NCBI GenBank assembly: GCA_021442155.1
Contig: CM038222.1
Span: 111,789,121 to 111,853,120 of the forward strand
Direction of reading: 5' to 3'
DNA from: Cymbidium sinense
Lineage: Eukaryota > Streptophyta > Magnoliopsida > Asparagales > Orchidaceae
Length of the DNA: 64,000 nt
Both the position numbers and the translations under genes were made by a program. This document shows, in pieces, positions 35,754-49,459 of this stretch. Under the pieces are notes generated by a model, which worked only from the letters and a program-made list of their open reading frames with translations, was not told where the DNA came from and did no database searches. The stretch's first letter is position 1. The number at the start of each line of letters is the position of its first letter.

Positions 35754-36020
35754 TAGGCCTTATGTTGTAAGTACCTCAATTCTCAAAAGGTAAAGAGGCA
35801 ATCATCAGATATAGTAGATTAGGTGGTTCATGTAATATTACATCATGTATTTAACATTGATGACAATGACGTGCTATTTCCATGCAGTCATTTAACATCA
35901 AAGGATAATAGTAGCCAAGTCTTCTTTATTTAATTTAATCTTAGGTCCAAATTGGTGAGCACCATACAATCCAGATTGTACCTCAATCATAATTTTGGGC
36001 TTCTTGTTTATCCAAACAAT
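35754..36020 (-). pseudogene. Tat integrase, N-terminal zinc-binding part
   Basis: Across frames the minus strand reads EVQSGLYGAHQFGPKI, then W....MTAWK.H...I.V at the position of the HHCC zinc domain, and a final IWGTYVIG-like end before the insertion. Ligand residues are partly lost. Continuous with 32686 before the insertion happened. Confidence 0.7.
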
Positions 36021-36329
36021 GTAGCTACATTTGATTAAATGACTTAACAATATAACAAATTATTTATTAATGCAAAAGACAAGGACTTGTCTTCAGGGAG
36101 CCTCCCCTCACTTGGATAATCAATGAATGGTTGTCTCTAATCAAATTCTTCTTGACTTTGGGTAAGGGTGGCTACACATTTAATTTTTTTTTTCGTATTC
36201 ATATAATCCAAATCTACATGAGAAAGAATCTATTGATTTTAAACTTCTATAAATATATATTCTTTTTTGGACAAATGATTTCTTTGGCAAGTTTAGCCAA
36301 AACATCTACTATAGAATTATCTTTGTGTG

Positions 36330-36903
36330 ATATTCAATATAAAATCAATAAGAGAATCTTTTCAAGCAATTTCATTATATACAATTAGGCTAATAACTAG
36401 TTGGGAATCACCAAAGATTTTAATATTTTTAATATCCATAAGGAATGCTAACTCAAGCCTAGTTATAAGAGCTTCATATTCGGCTTCATTACTCATACAA
36501 GGTTTAGACAAATGATAGGAATATCGCATCATTCCTTTATTTGAAGTTATAGAGATCAATCCAATCCCTACCTTCCTTGGGATAGAAGAATTTAATTCTT
36601 TACTTTTCTTTAATGATGTTGCACCATCTAAGTATAACTCCCATGTGGCATTAATTTCCTTTTTTTATGTCATGATCTGCTTATCCGAAAGATTATCATT
36701 TAAAGGAGAGCCTTCGAGTAGAGGACGCACTTTAAAAAGTCATCTACAACTTGACCCTTTACAGCACATAGAGAAATAGATGTGATCTCAAGTTTCAATA
36801 AAATCATAAACCAACGTGTTAGACATCTAGACAATGTCAGGCGGGTCATAAGATATTGCAAATGATTCACCCTTGAAATCAAATTTACTTTATATGAAAG
36901 CAT
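36330..36903 (-). pseudogene. Tat RNase H region
   Basis: The frame at 36362-36559 reads LSKPCMSNEAEYEALITRLELA and KIFGDSQLVI, the RNase H core with NEAEYEAL and GDS acid residues present. It degrades the RNA strand during reverse transcription in intact elements. The upstream part is fragmented. Confidence 0.88.
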
Positions 36904-37299
36904 ATATTACTTTAGTTTTTGATAGGAAAAAACTAAAGCTACACAATGTTTTTCATTAGGTGGATAATTTATCTCTACTAGGATGAGTCTAGGGCTTAAA
37001 TAATAAAGGATATTTTTCCCTTATTCATTAACTTGGGCTAATAGTGCTCCAAGTGATTCATCTAAAGCTTCAGTGTACAAAATTAATGGTTTTTTTAAAT
37101 TAGAGAAGCCAAGATATGAGGATTCATAAAAATACTATTTTAAACTTTTAGATGTTCTTTGATATTTGTTATCCCAAATAAATTTGGCAAATGGTTGACA
37201 TCTTTTGAATAAGTTTGTTCCATGCCTTTATCTAGCCTTGCAATGTTAGCTTTCATGATCAATTTCAACTCCATGGTGCCTCATTATAAATGCCAAAAA

Positions 37300-37930
37300 C
37301 TTTCCCAATGTTGCTCTAAAAGCTCACTTTAAAGGGTTCATTTTAAGGTTGTAACGATGCAACCATTCAAAAATAATCTATAAGTTGTATAAATAATTTT
37401 TTTTTCTTTACTTTTAATAACTAGATCATTGATATAGCATTCAACTTGATTATGAACTAAATCATCTAATATTCCAGCCATTGCTCTTTGATAAGTAGCC
37501 CTGGTATTTTTGGAATCAAATGGCATGATCATGTAATAAAATATCCCAATAGGGGTTTTGAATGTAGTATGCTTTTCATCCTCTAGGGCTATCTTTATTT
37601 GGTTATACTTAGATGATCCATCCATGAATGAAAGATCTCATGCAATGAGGCTATGTCTACCGTAAGTTTTGGTATCAACAATGGGAACTCATCTTTGGGA
37701 CAAGCCTTATTCAAGTCTCTAAAATCTATGCAAATGCATATTTAGCCATTCTTTTTCTTTAATGGGATGATATTTGCTAACCAAGAGGGGTATTGCTCTT
37801 CTCATACAAAACTAGCCTCAATTAATTTTTTTAACTTTACTTCTTGCTCAATCTTCAGAAGCATATGTCTAGAAGCTTTCTTTACTAGAATTGTATTAGG
37901 TTTAACTCTTAATTTATGAACTACAACATC
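37300..37930 (-). pseudogene. Tat reverse transcriptase
   Basis: VKKKNGQICICIDFRDLNKA and CPKDEFPL near 37660-37770, then MDGSSKYNQIKIA, FKTPIGIFYYMIMPF and YQRAMAGILDDL in the frame at 37338-37625. The catalytic box reads CYINDLVIKS; canonical is YVDDLV, so the first catalytic Asp is Asn. With the stops this copy is inactive. Confidence 0.9.
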
Positions 37931-38275
37931 TAATGATAAACTTAGCATTTCATCATAATTCTATGCAAAGCAAACTTTATATTCAAAAGTAAGTTAATGA
38001 ACTCATCAAAATCTTTTAGATATAAAAGTGAACTAATAAAAAGTTGGCCTTAGGTCTTCTTGAGTTCATAGGTTTATTTCCTTTACTTTTTCAACAATGG
38101 ATTTTATTTCATCTTCAAATTATAGTGGCATATTTTGAAATAAAAAATCATTTGGGCTCTCCAATGTTTTAAAATAGAGTCCCTTTAAAGGGTAAGATAC
38201 ATCTCCAAAGAATTGATCAAATTCAATATGATTGCTTATCATTAAACAATGTTTATCATTATCCAATGGTCCAAT

Positions 38276-38497
38276 GGTACCAAACCCGACACCATCTTAG
38301 CATTTCATGTTTTTAGTTTTAGTATTCCATAAGCTTTCCATATATTTAGGTGTGTCTTTGGGCCAAACATTAAGAATCAAACCATGTACCAAACCCAACA
38401 CCAGCGTAGCATTTCATGTTTTTACTTTTAGTATTCCATAAGCTTTCCATATATTTAGGTGTATCTTTGGGCCAAACATTAAGAATCAAACCATATC
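38276..38497. repeat. 109-bp tandem duplication in Tat pol
   Basis: CAAACCCGACACCATCTTAG at 38281 recurs as CAAACCCAACACCAGCGTAG at 38390; about 109 bp are repeated with few changes. The length is not a multiple of three, so it shifts the minus-strand frame. Confidence 0.9.
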
Positions 38498-38790
38498 ATT
38501 TTAAACACAATTGATACCAGTCAAACATGAGTTCTATTATTTAATTAGATAATGGATCTTCAAGCTTTACATCTCATTATGAGCTTGAGGACCCAGGTAC
38601 AAAGTAAAACTTTGATAGCTTTTGAACTTCCCTTGAAAAGTTAGGGGCTCCTTTGACTTCTAACTATGATATTTTATTCTGAGAAAAAGGAGTAAAAGTC
38701 AAAGTATCCACATACCTTTTATTTTTTTATAGATAGATAGCTCAGGTTTGTTTTTAAAAGCTTGTATTTGATTTTTATTGCTATCTAGCT

Positions 38791-39033
38791 CTAATGATAT
38801 CTCAAACTTATCAGGGCATCCTTTCGATTGGAATCTTCATCAGAGTTATATTCCAAGTTAAATTGTATTATTGGAGGTTCTTTTTCTTTCTCTTTCTCTT
38901 TTTCTATTTCTCTTCCCTCCTTTTCTTTTCTTTCTTCTTTTTTATTTTTCTGAATTCTATCTTTTGCTTTTGTTTTTTTGGATGTCTTAATAATGCTTGA
39001 TTTCATTGAAGTGGACACTTGCCTTTTGGGCAT
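38791..39033 (-). pseudogene. Charged linker between Tat protease and RT
   Basis: An open frame of 80 codons, MPKRQVSTSMKSSII then an almost pure Lys/Glu/Arg tract and EYNSDED. On the + strand it appears as a pyrimidine tract (38876-38945). Its place between protease and reverse transcriptase suggests a low-complexity linker expanded by slippage. Confidence 0.6.
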
Positions 39034-39049
39034 ATAATAGTTAACAACT

Positions 39050-39450
39050 TCATAAAGCTCAATCTCATGAATAGAGAATGATTATATATCACCTTTTTTG
39101 GTGTATTATACTCCATCTCTTATGTATTTAAAACACTAGTGGAGTGATGAAGGAACAATTCTATACTCATGTATCCATGTCTTTTCCAAGTGAGAATTAA
39201 AGGATGTCTTTGAGTCAATAATATAGAATTTCACTTCAATTTTCAATAATAGAGTGGTTGAACCTAAAGCTTTCTCACCCATTTAAATGAAACCACTTAA
39301 TAATATTTTATCTAATCTTAATCTTTTGTATCAATTCTAAAAAATGATAAAGTTTTGAGTTCATGATATTGACCAAAGTGCTAGGGTCAACAAGAACTAT
39401 TGATAATCAGATGTTCTCCACCTTAATAGAAATATAAAGTGGTCAATTAG
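39050..39450 (-). pseudogene. Tat protease region
   Basis: Frames read VDPSTLVNI (active-site D-x-[GS]-[AS]; here DPS), and VPSSLHQCFKYIRDGV near 39080-39130, the conserved 'PSTYHQC.KF' end of Tat protease. The Gly of the canonical DGSS motif is replaced. Confidence 0.75.
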
Positions 39451-40199
39451 GATCTTTGATTCTCAAGAGTAAATCTTCATCTATAAAGGTAACCCCGGGG
39501 ATCTCTTTGAAGTAGTGAGCCTCATCTAAGAAAGTTGCTGCTAGCTGAGTAAAACATTTTTCTAGGTCGAGTAATGTATGGACTAATGATTCCCTCATTT
39601 CTTTAGATAGAATAAGGACATCATAAATGATGACCCTAGTGAGAAGTTTCTTAAGATGGGCTAAAATGTTGCAGTCAACCTTGGGAACAAGTGGCTCAAC
39701 TACTAGATCTTTCTCTTTTTGTGGAGGTTCAAGACATTGTTGAATAATTTGTTTTCCTTTGTCTTTAGGAGGTCGTAAGCAAACTGTTAGGACTTTCCCA
39801 TTGTAGAGAGCAAGTTTAAAGTATCTACTAAATTAGAAGTAGGAGTCATATCAACCTATCCCTTGTCACTGATGTCTTTTTCCAAAGACTAATCAGAATC
39901 TACAAGTTCTACTTCTATATTCACAAGAGTGCCTTGCAAATTGGCCATAGAACTCTCACTCTCTAACCCTGATTCATAATATATGTCACATTCAGTATGA
40001 GAAGTTTCTTATTTATATTCTTATTTTACTTCATTCACATTATCATCACTAGAAACATTAAGAACATAAGAAATTCCTTTAGAGCAGGCTTTTTATTTAT
40101 ATTTTCAAAATGAGTTCATAAAGATATATAAGTACAAGGCCTAGCCTTTCCATTCTTATCATATAAAATGTTTCAGATACAACATATATTCCTCTATCA

Positions 40200-42930
40200 C
40201 CATTCTCTCCAAACATTTGAACTTCTGATAATGCTGAATGGGTTTGAGGAGGAACTAACTCTTGTGACACTGGCAGATTAATTTAGATAATCTAGGGTCC
40301 ACTAAGTATTTTTTTGGAATTATCACCAAACCCTTCTTAGAATTTCTTTCAAGCCAATCCTTCAAAGTGAAGCAATCTTCAATGGTATGACCTAGCATTT
40401 GATGATATTGAAAATAATTTGGGTCAACACTTTCTCAATGTTTTCTGATCTTTTTGAATTAGTTAGCTCAATATCTGGTTTCTTCATTAAATTTTTTAAA
40501 ATCTTCCTAGCTATCTCTCTCTTGAAATAATAATTCTAGTTCATTCTTTTATTGAAAGGGGTAGTAGCAGCTTTCTTGGGAGATGGTGATAACTGCAGTT
40601 GTGATGGCCTATAAGGTGGCGACCACTCTGCTTGAACTTAAAATTATCCTTAGTTTATTACAAAAACATTACCTGCCCTCTTTCTCAGTACTTTCTTAGG
40701 TTTATTTATTTTGGTAGTAGATTAGTCTCTATGGAATGACATCCTAGGAGCTTCTTCTTGTAAGCTAGAACTTAATACTTTTTTGAAAGTTTTAATAGTA
40801 AAACCTTTCAATAAGAAGGCAATATGTCCATGGATATTTTAGTTGAGTAATTCTATAGCCTGCTACACTTGTAGCTAAGAATCACCCTTGAGATTGAGAA
40901 TCCTCCATCTCAGATTATAATCAATGAGGGATTCACCTGGCTTTTATTTTTCAATGACTAGTTGTTGTGTTGTATGCTAATGAATCATTTTACAAACACA
41001 TTTTCTAGTTCAATGAAAGTGCACACTAAACCATTTGGTATTTCTACATATTAATCAAAGGCGACCCTAGTGAAACAACTGACAAACTACTGAAATAATA
41101 GGGCATCACACCCTCCAACATTACAACAACTTGCCAAAAATGTGCCATTTACTATTTGGGATTGTCTGTCCCATCAAAAAATTTGAAAGATGGAGGCACA
41201 AATCCCTTTGGATATGGTACATAATCATATCCCTCTTGGTTAGGTCTACCATTTAGAATAAGAGTTGTATCGTAGGATTGAGCAAAAGCTTCCTTCACTT
41301 GTTGTTCCACTAGAGAGTTCAAGTTAGGTTTGAGAGATACTCTAAACCAAACTTTTGTCTCATTGGGATTTTATGGTCTTTCTAAGGAATGAGAAGAGGC
41401 TGGTTTTGATAGGAATCATCTTCTTTTCCTTCTCATCATCCTAAATCAGTGAAGGATTCTGAGAACACGATCATGTAAAGGATCCCCATGCGTTACTTTT
41501 TATTATTTTTTAGATACCCTTGTATCTACCATAAAAGCATGCGCTATGGGTAGCGCAGGGTCATCATCTAACAAGTCATCCTGATCTAAATCATAGTGAT
41601 CTTGGACCCTTCATTTCTTTTCTTTTTCTTCATCCTCTCTAACAACAGTCTCCACTTTTTCTTTGTAAGATGAAGTGGAACACTATTGTTATCAAGGATA
41701 ACTTCTGATTTTTCTTCTACATCCATGGGTTTTATGTCGGATATCTCTCTTTCATGATTCCCCTAAATGGTGGAAACATCCTCTCTAGTTAGAGTGCCTT
41801 CAAAACTAAGGTGTACCTCATCCACAATCTCTCTATTATTAGTGGATAGGTGAAGTCACTCTATCTCTCTACTAAAGGTATGAAATAAGGATGGTCCTTT
41901 AGCTTGAGACCTAAACAAAGGTGATGAAGGCCTTTCTTCAATAGGTTGATGATAACTATTCTTTCTATTAGTGTGAGTGAGTTTTTGGCTTAAGGGATAA
42001 TGGGGCTTTCTTGACATATACCCTGTTGGTTCCCTTTCAAGTGATAATCCTATCTCTCTTTGAGCTAGTTGACTCATCCCTATGCCAAGTGAGTGACCTT
42101 CCTAAATGATGGTATTAATCTAGTATAATAGGCGTAGGCCAAGAATCCATCCATCTATAAAAAAAAATTTCTTTTTCCTTCCCTTTATTTTGGGTAGTCA
42201 CAGATCTCCTTAAAGATCTAGCCCTTCATGGCACTAAGTAACTCTTCCTTAGTGTAGGAAGAGGGCTCAGGGGTTCTATAAAGGATTTGAGATAATCTAT
42301 CATGAGTTTCCCTATTCACTGATCTAAAATTTTTACTACTTTCATAAGAAAAGTGGAAAGGTAGAGAACTCACAATTCTAGATACATCTTCTTCTCCCTT
42401 GGCTACAGAAAGAGGGTGAACTCTGCTACCTCCTTGGAGAGGGCAAGTATCCAAAAGGGTTTACCCCTCACTCAACCTAGCTTATTCAAACTCTATCATT
42501 TCCTTATGTTTCCCCTTTCTAAGGGCATGCATTCCAAGCCTTATACCCTCTATTTATCTTTCATCTTATAATCATCAGTGAAAGCTCAAAAGTGAAAACT
42601 ATTTTAGAATTACTAGGAAAGAGGTAATCATGTGTCTATGTAATAAGCAATTTTACTTTCTTTAATGTAGGCCCTATTTGGATCTCTCTAGGAACCTCCA
42701 TGGACATCTCCCTACCAGTGGAAAGAGTATTACTGAGCACTCTAGAAAACTCTAAGATAAACTTCTTATCCATAATAGTCAGATCACTAACTAGAGCAAG
42801 AATCATTCCATTAGCGATAATGCTTAAATCTTCAAAACTAGCTCTAAACTTGATAATTGAGTCATCAGCTAATCTGCTACTATCCACAAAAAAGCTAATC
42901 CTAGAAGTAGTAGCAAAAATAAGCTATGCA
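40200..42930 (-). pseudogene. Tat gag
   Basis: The minus-strand start is near 42887 (MDSSRLADDSIIKFRASFED). Frames at 42218-42454 and 41856-42077 follow. The capsid is recognisable at 41130-41290 (YDYVPYPKGFVPPSF then FDGTDNPK, HFWQVV), and the end at 40360-40430 reads YFQYHQMLGHTIEDCFTLKDWL, the Tat gag zinc-like signature with C and H retained. Multiple stops separate these pieces. Confidence 0.82.
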
Positions 42931-42997
42931 ACCATTTTTTATTTTTTAAATAAGAAAATTGATTTAATTGTAATGAGCTTTTAATTAACATAATGCA
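42908..42997. repeat. 90-bp direct repeat flanking copy C, left
   Basis: TAGTAGCAAAAATAAGC... ends TTAATTAACATAATGCA exactly at the TGTTGACC start of copy C. It matches 49460-49547 with about ten differences. Confidence 0.88.
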
Positions 42998-45900
42998 TGT
43001 TGACCTCATTTTTGGATGAGGTTAACATTATTTCTAAAACTAATAATTAGGACATATAATCCAAGATTAGGAGCCCCCTGATTATGCAATTAGATCACTA
43101 TGCTCAATGATCCAGTTCATCCTTCTAGAACTTGACCTAACCCATTAGGATTAAGTGGATCCAAACCCAACCCAAATTTAAACAAATAATTGACCTGAAC
43201 ACATTCAAATTGGAAATCTAAATCTAATTGAGCTTAGGCTAAGGAAATTTGGATGGCTAACCCAACTACCCTACTTATGCTCAAAATAACTCAAATACAA
43301 AGAAAATCAAATAAAAAGCATAAAATCATTACATGAATATAAATGGAATCAAATCCAAATGAAAATCAACCATTGGACATAGGTTTGACTTATGTGGCTC
43401 CCACCAAGTCAAAGGTCAACCCACCATAATTTAACCAAATTAAATTATTCTAAAGACTCAAAATCCTTAAATCAACATGGTTAAACATTAATTAAAAGAA
43501 AGTTAGAGTAAATAAATTTTTAATTAGGCTAATTAGACCACTTGATCCAAATGGGCTTAAATAGACCTTATTAAATTCAAATCCAAATTAAATTGAAATA
43601 AACCCAAGTTAATTATCTAAAATTATTTATAAATCATTTTTAAACATGAATTAACTAATTTTTAGAATAAATCTGACTAATATGATCATTTGGCTAAATT
43701 AGACCAATCTTAACCCATTAAGCCCAAATTGGGCCAAAGTGGGTTTTAAACCCAAAATAAATAAAATTCAATTGAATTAAATCATTATGAATACATGGAT
43801 TAACATAAGTAAAAACTAAATATGTTATGATTGAGTCAAAAAAGTTATTTGACTCAATTGGATTTAACCAAATTCATTTAAGCCATAATGGGTTAAGTGT
43901 TGAAATAAGCAAGCAACCAATTCTAAATTCCATGAAGCCCATTAATTGAGGAAATCTTAAATGGTTAAGCAAACACAATTGAAACTTAAATCTAAATTCA
44001 ATCCATCAAATGGAACAAGCTAGATCAAGCTAAAAGAAATTGATGCTTAAGTGATATAATTCAAACCATTTAAACTCCAACATGGATTAATCACCTTGGA
44101 ACATACCTAGACTCCTCCTAAGATGAGTTTAGAATGATTGGAAGCCAAGAATAAACAAAGTAAATGCACTCAAGTCCACCCAAACAAAGGAATATACCAT
44201 GGAGAAAGAGAAGAAAGCTTGGAGATAAACTCCTAACCCAATCCATTCCCTCACCTCCACTCCTTATCCTATCTGTCTTGGACTATTCCTAATCATTTGA
44301 CAACCCTTAGAGCAAGCCTCCAAGGGTGGAAATCACCTAAGCCAGCCATGGTAGACTTCCCATTACATATAGCTCTTGGGAAAGAATGGAAAAGGAGGAT
44401 AGAGCCTTCATGAAGTAAGTTTGAGCCTTCCATGACGTTTCTCAAGTGAAACAAAGAAGAGTGCACACTTTCCCTGATCCACACATCGATGACAAACTGG
44501 AGTTCTACAAAAGCCACTAAAAGATGGACAAAGTTTAGTTCATAGGCTAATTCATGGGGATGCAATCCAATTCTTCATTCCTAGAGCTTCACTATGTTCC
44601 ATCGAGGCTTTTTGATTCATCCCTACCACCGGAGATCGCCATCAACGAGGTATGGAATCAAACTAAACCTTTAAGCATTCGATTTTGGTCTTTTTTGAAA
44701 TGAACTTGATTTCAAGTGAGATCAAGCCATATAGATGCATTCCATTTGAGTCTTTGATGGATTTTAAATTAAAATCAAGTGATTTCATTGACTAGATCAT
44801 TAAAAATCACCTTAATTTGACAGACGACGTTCGGCTTTCACCATCATTAAAGGAGATATAATATTCATCTTATGTTCCTTCTGTTAGGAACAGACGATTC
44901 TAGTTTAGTGACATAATCTAATTTAAATCCTATAAGAATTGTTGGGTAAATCCTGACTATCAATCTTTGATCGAATGGTCGTAACCAATCCCATGTGGCC
45001 ACCACTTTTTGAGATCCGCATGGATCTAGCTGACCTAATGGCACTGCGCCACGTGGCATGTAGTGCTACATCAACTCCATGTGATGCCAACCATAAATCT
45101 GATTTATTTTTTAAAAAAATTACTAGAAAATCATCACATTTAAAAAATCATAAAAAATAAAATACTCAACTAAAAATGCAAATAAGGGCTCTATGGATTC
45201 AACTTAGTGAGGTGAATCCATTAAACCCAAAATCGCCAATTTTTGGGGTGATTTTGGGATAATTTGAGTTTAAATGAATACAATCAAACTCAAATTAAAC
45301 ACAAGCCATTAATCCAATCAATTTGAAACTTTAGGGAATTGAAATTCAAGTTAAAACACACCTTAGATAATATTCATGATTTATTGGCAACGAAATCTCA
45401 AAATACAAAATTTGCAAACAATAAGTTTTAAATTATAAAAAAATAATATAATATAAAATTATAAAAATTAAGGAAATTTTTAAAATTAAGTTAAATCATC
45501 ATAATAAACCCTAATGAAGCTAAATATATCATTAGAATTCTTTGAAACCATACAATCCCAAAAATGATTTAATTAAGCAATTAATTGAATTAATTAATTC
45601 AATTAATGATCCTGAACTTCAAAAAATCATAATAAATCAACAAACTATCCAAAAAAGTTTAAATAAACTCTAAATGGATACATCTTCTAGAGAGGAATAT
45701 AAAAATACTAAAAGCCCTTATTAATGTAGCTTAATTTAGGCTTAATTTAAGTTTTTAGTAAATTTATTAAAACATTAATTAGTCCTAAATTATGCCTGAT
45801 CAAATTGAAACTTTAGAGAAATCTAATTGGCAAGGAACCCTACTTGTCATAAAAAATTTAGAAGCAAACGATATCTAATTTTAAGTTATCAAATTTCTAA

Positions 45901-48900
45901 TCCTTTGGTTAATTTAAGTGAACATTTTAAATTAGAAAATTATAAAATCATAGAAATTTATAAACTCATTTCAATTCACTCTCACTAATACTTGAACACT
46001 TAAGAAAAATTCCCTAATTATCTAAAGTTAAACAACTAGATTAATAAATTTTTTAAGGTTTAAAGTTTAAGGAAATAATTTAAAATATAGAATTTAATTA
46101 AATCTTAAATTACTAAATTCAATTAAATAGTTAAAATTCAGCATTAATCAATCTTTGAACTTCACATTAAAACATGGAATTCAATAATATGAATAAACTT
46201 TTAAACTTATGAATAAACAAGTATAGAATAAAAGAAGAATTAAAAATCAAATGATGCATTAAGTTAATTAGATGTAAAAAAACCTAAGCAATTAAAAATA
46301 GCTTAGACTTAAGTTGGGTGTCCCTAAGTCAGTCATATTCCTAGGTTTCTTAAATTAAGATGAGTAAACAAAACTCCATCATTATGAACTAACTAAATTT
46401 TAACATGTAATGTTACATTAAGACTAATGAGTTAGATAAAAAGTTCCCTAAATAATAAAATTGATATTTCCTCCAAATCGGTTAGAAATAATTGAATTAA
46501 TTTATTTAAATTCATACATATAAATGTTAATGAAGTGAATGAAAGAAATCATAACTTGAAATCAATTACATTAATATAAATTCATTCACATACATGAAAT
46601 TATTAATGAAATAAATAAATAAAATTAATTAAATCAAATAAACTGAAATGATAAATTGAAAACTTATAAATAAATAAATCATGAAATTGAAATATAAGAA
46701 ATCATTGAAAGGATGAAATCAAAACCTAGCTTGAATTAAGAAATTAATTTAAGTCAATTAAGTTCATCCAAATCAATAAACCTTAAAAAAATAAACATGA
46801 ACATAAACCTTAATGTAATAAATACAAGATCAATCTAAATTAATAAAATCAAAAGAATAATGAACCAAATCAAAAATATTAAATATGAAATTAAGCTTTA
46901 AAATAAAAACTAAACAACAACATATATAAATGAATTAAAATCAGGCTTAAAATAAAAACTAAATCAAACTAAATTCATAATAATATGAACATTAAATTCC
47001 TAATTAAGATTTAAGGAAACATAGTAAATCTTAATTAAAGATTATAAATAAATTAATCATAAACCTAATCAAGCAAAGTTTAATCAAATTAAAAGAAGTA
47101 AAAAAAGAATGAACCTTAACCAAATTTCCAATTAAAATTAAAACATTAATCAAATCAAATCAAACTAAAATAAATTTAAAGATACCTAAGGTTTTAGCTT
47201 GACCCTCAGAGTGAATCTTTACCTTAGAGTGAAGACTTCATTTTATTATGATTTAGGATGTTGAATAGAATGGGTTCCACCTAAAGTGGAATTTATTTTA
47301 TTCATCATTCTTGTAAATCTAAATTCCACTTCAACATTAAATGAAATTAAAAATGGAATTGAAATCTTAAATTAGTTAAACCACTTTTATTGAAACTAAC
47401 CAATGGTAAACTAAACAAACCATGAAAACTCATATCTAAAATGCCTAGTATATTCATACCTCACAAGCCCATTTTCTTCACACACTAGATTATTAGCTTA
47501 GGTTGGGTCAATGTTTTGTGATACTCTATGATGTGAAATATTTTTCTTATTTTGTGGTGTACTATTTTAGACTTGACTGCTAGGCTTGTTTGCCTGTTTG
47601 TTTGGATGCTAGGATGTTCTGTTAGCCTAATAATATTTTTTGCAGGAAATTGTGCTAAAATGGACTGTTGGAATAAAACTTAACTTATATAAATATTATT
47701 TGCTTGTAGGTGCCATAAGTCCCTAAGAATAGCCCAATATGACAGGTGGGTTTGGCAAGGAACTAATGGTAAACCCGTATGTTTGGAATATAACAGTTGG
47801 TGTACTGTGTCTATTTCCTAAAATTTATTTTGCATGGTTTAAGAATTTATTTTTGGAATTTGAAATGTAATTTGAGCATAAAATTATTTTAGAATCTATA
47901 GGATTTAGAAATAATAAGAGCTGACCATACCAGCAGATGAGTGCAGAGGTCTCTTGTGAAGCCTTGGAGGTCCTTAAAGAAGAAGATGATCCTGAAAGAA
48001 AACATCATAAAGATCTAGACTTTTAGTTCTTTGCCGAACTGTATAAGGGTAGAGTTCAATACTTGTCTGCACTAGCTTGTTCTTCTTAATCAAATTGATG
48101 TGGTTTATTTTGGGTGCACAATAAAAATTGCTTGCTTTTTTAGGTTTCTTTCTGTGTCATGTCTTTGTGGTGCTTAGACATTAGGCTGTTAGAAAAAATA
48201 AATTTTCTACCCAACTTAAATCTAAATAAATTAAACAAAATTAAAGAAATTTGAATCTTCATACATAAATTAAAGCCTTAGGTGCAACTTAAAAGAAACC
48301 AGAAATAATAAGCTTTTATGAACCATGTTAGCATATTATTTGTAATCTTTGAATTGGATGCATCACCTATTGCACATAAGAGGCATCTAACCTTTAAGGA
48401 TGACAACCTTCTTGGGGAAGTGTGCCTTCTTATTTTGATTTGGCCCATGATCGCTTCTAACTACATCTCATTGTAGGCTTAAATTGCATACCCCAAAGGC
48501 CTTAAATAAAGTATGAGTCAAAATTTTTAAAAGTAGAAACTTATTACATTATTTAAGTGCGTATCATACCTAATATGATCATAAGGATTAGAGAGTGAGT
48601 TTAGGTTCATAAATTCTTTCCTAAAATGTAAGATCTTAGCCATCCTACATACATATGATCGACATCATGGACTTAAAAATTTGCTTAGGTGGTGTTAGTT
48701 ATCAACCCTTCCATGCAAGTGATAAGTCTAGAAGAGTTAGAGAATACTTCTTTTGCTCAATTGAGATAAAAAGCTAATAATTCTTAAAAATAAACTAGGT
48801 CAAGCCTTTGACTTATGTTAGAAACACTGGTAGAGTAAGGTTTTGAAATATCCTTGTAAGAATAAGTCTTCAACCCTAAGCATTTTTGTAGCCTTATACT

Positions 48901-49459
48901 GCTAGAATCTAAGTCCTAGATTTCTAATAAAATATAAATCAAAATCTAAATAAATTCCAAATAAAAAAATATAAATCCCAGTGGTAAGATATTTGAAATG
49001 CCTATTGGGAATCCTAGTATCTATAAGCATTTCATACTTTATCCCCATTGGCCTCAAAAAGAACTCTTCCCCATACAATGTGTTCCCTTTTGAAATTCCA
49101 ATTCAACCATCCTTCGAATCAACTTTGCAATCCATGGAAATAAGAGCCTATTTTTTTAATATAGAATATTCTTTGGAAGAGATCCTTATTCCTAAAATAT
49201 AATTAACTATAAGGGCTTATCTTATAGGGAACTATGATCCCAATATAAAATAAACCTTGTCTTACTTCTCCATCTAGTTCATGGAAAGAATCTCTAGAAT
49301 ATTAATAAGACCCATTAACCTTAGGAGTCCTTGTTAAAGTAATCAAAACTATTATAAGATAACATATTTATCTTTTGAGATAATATATTAATTCCTTAAT
49401 GGTGAATTTGATTACCTAAATAAGAAATTTTTAAAGTCTATATGGTGTCAAAATTTTTA
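42998..49459 (+). mobile_element. Long LTR-like repeat, copy C
   Basis: Starts TGTTGACCTCATTTTTGGAT. Blocks: TTGACC-poorer tract (43130-44000), GC-richer block with a CACGTG box at 45050-45055 (44200-45100), long AT-rich block (45100-47450), and end blocks from 47480 with CACACTAGATTATTAG, TTTGCTTGTAGGTGCC and CTTCTTGGGGAAGTGTG, all also found in D in inverted order. Its 3' limit lies near 49447, after TATATGGTGTC. It sits in the leader of the minus-strand Tat element. No coding frame is credible. Confidence 0.65.

Larger units (their letters stand above)
31370..42997 (-). mobile_element. Tat/Ogre-type Ty3/gypsy element on the minus strand
   Basis: Domains from right to left: gag (40200-42930), protease (39050-39450), charged linker (38791-39033), reverse transcriptase (37300-37900), RNase H (36330-36900), integrase (35754-36020 and 31879-32686), repeat-bearing 3' untranslated region. 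Sequence signatures are of the plant Tat lineage: HTIEDCF.LKD in gag, CPKDEFPL in RT, and integrase ending with WEGPF..K. Its leader probably continues beyond copy C to the primer-binding-like site near 49851, making copy D its 5' LTR. The 3' LTR was not found. Many stops and a nested insertion disable it. Confidence 0.8.

Noticed and set aside
36131..36388. 85-codon open frame on the + strand
   Set aside because: It lies antisense to the Tat RNase H region and is phenylalanine/isoleucine-rich from T-runs; a shadow.
42700..42984. 94-codon open frame on the + strand
   Set aside because: Antisense to the Tat gag start and running into the 90-bp repeat; the minus-strand frame is the one continuous with gag.
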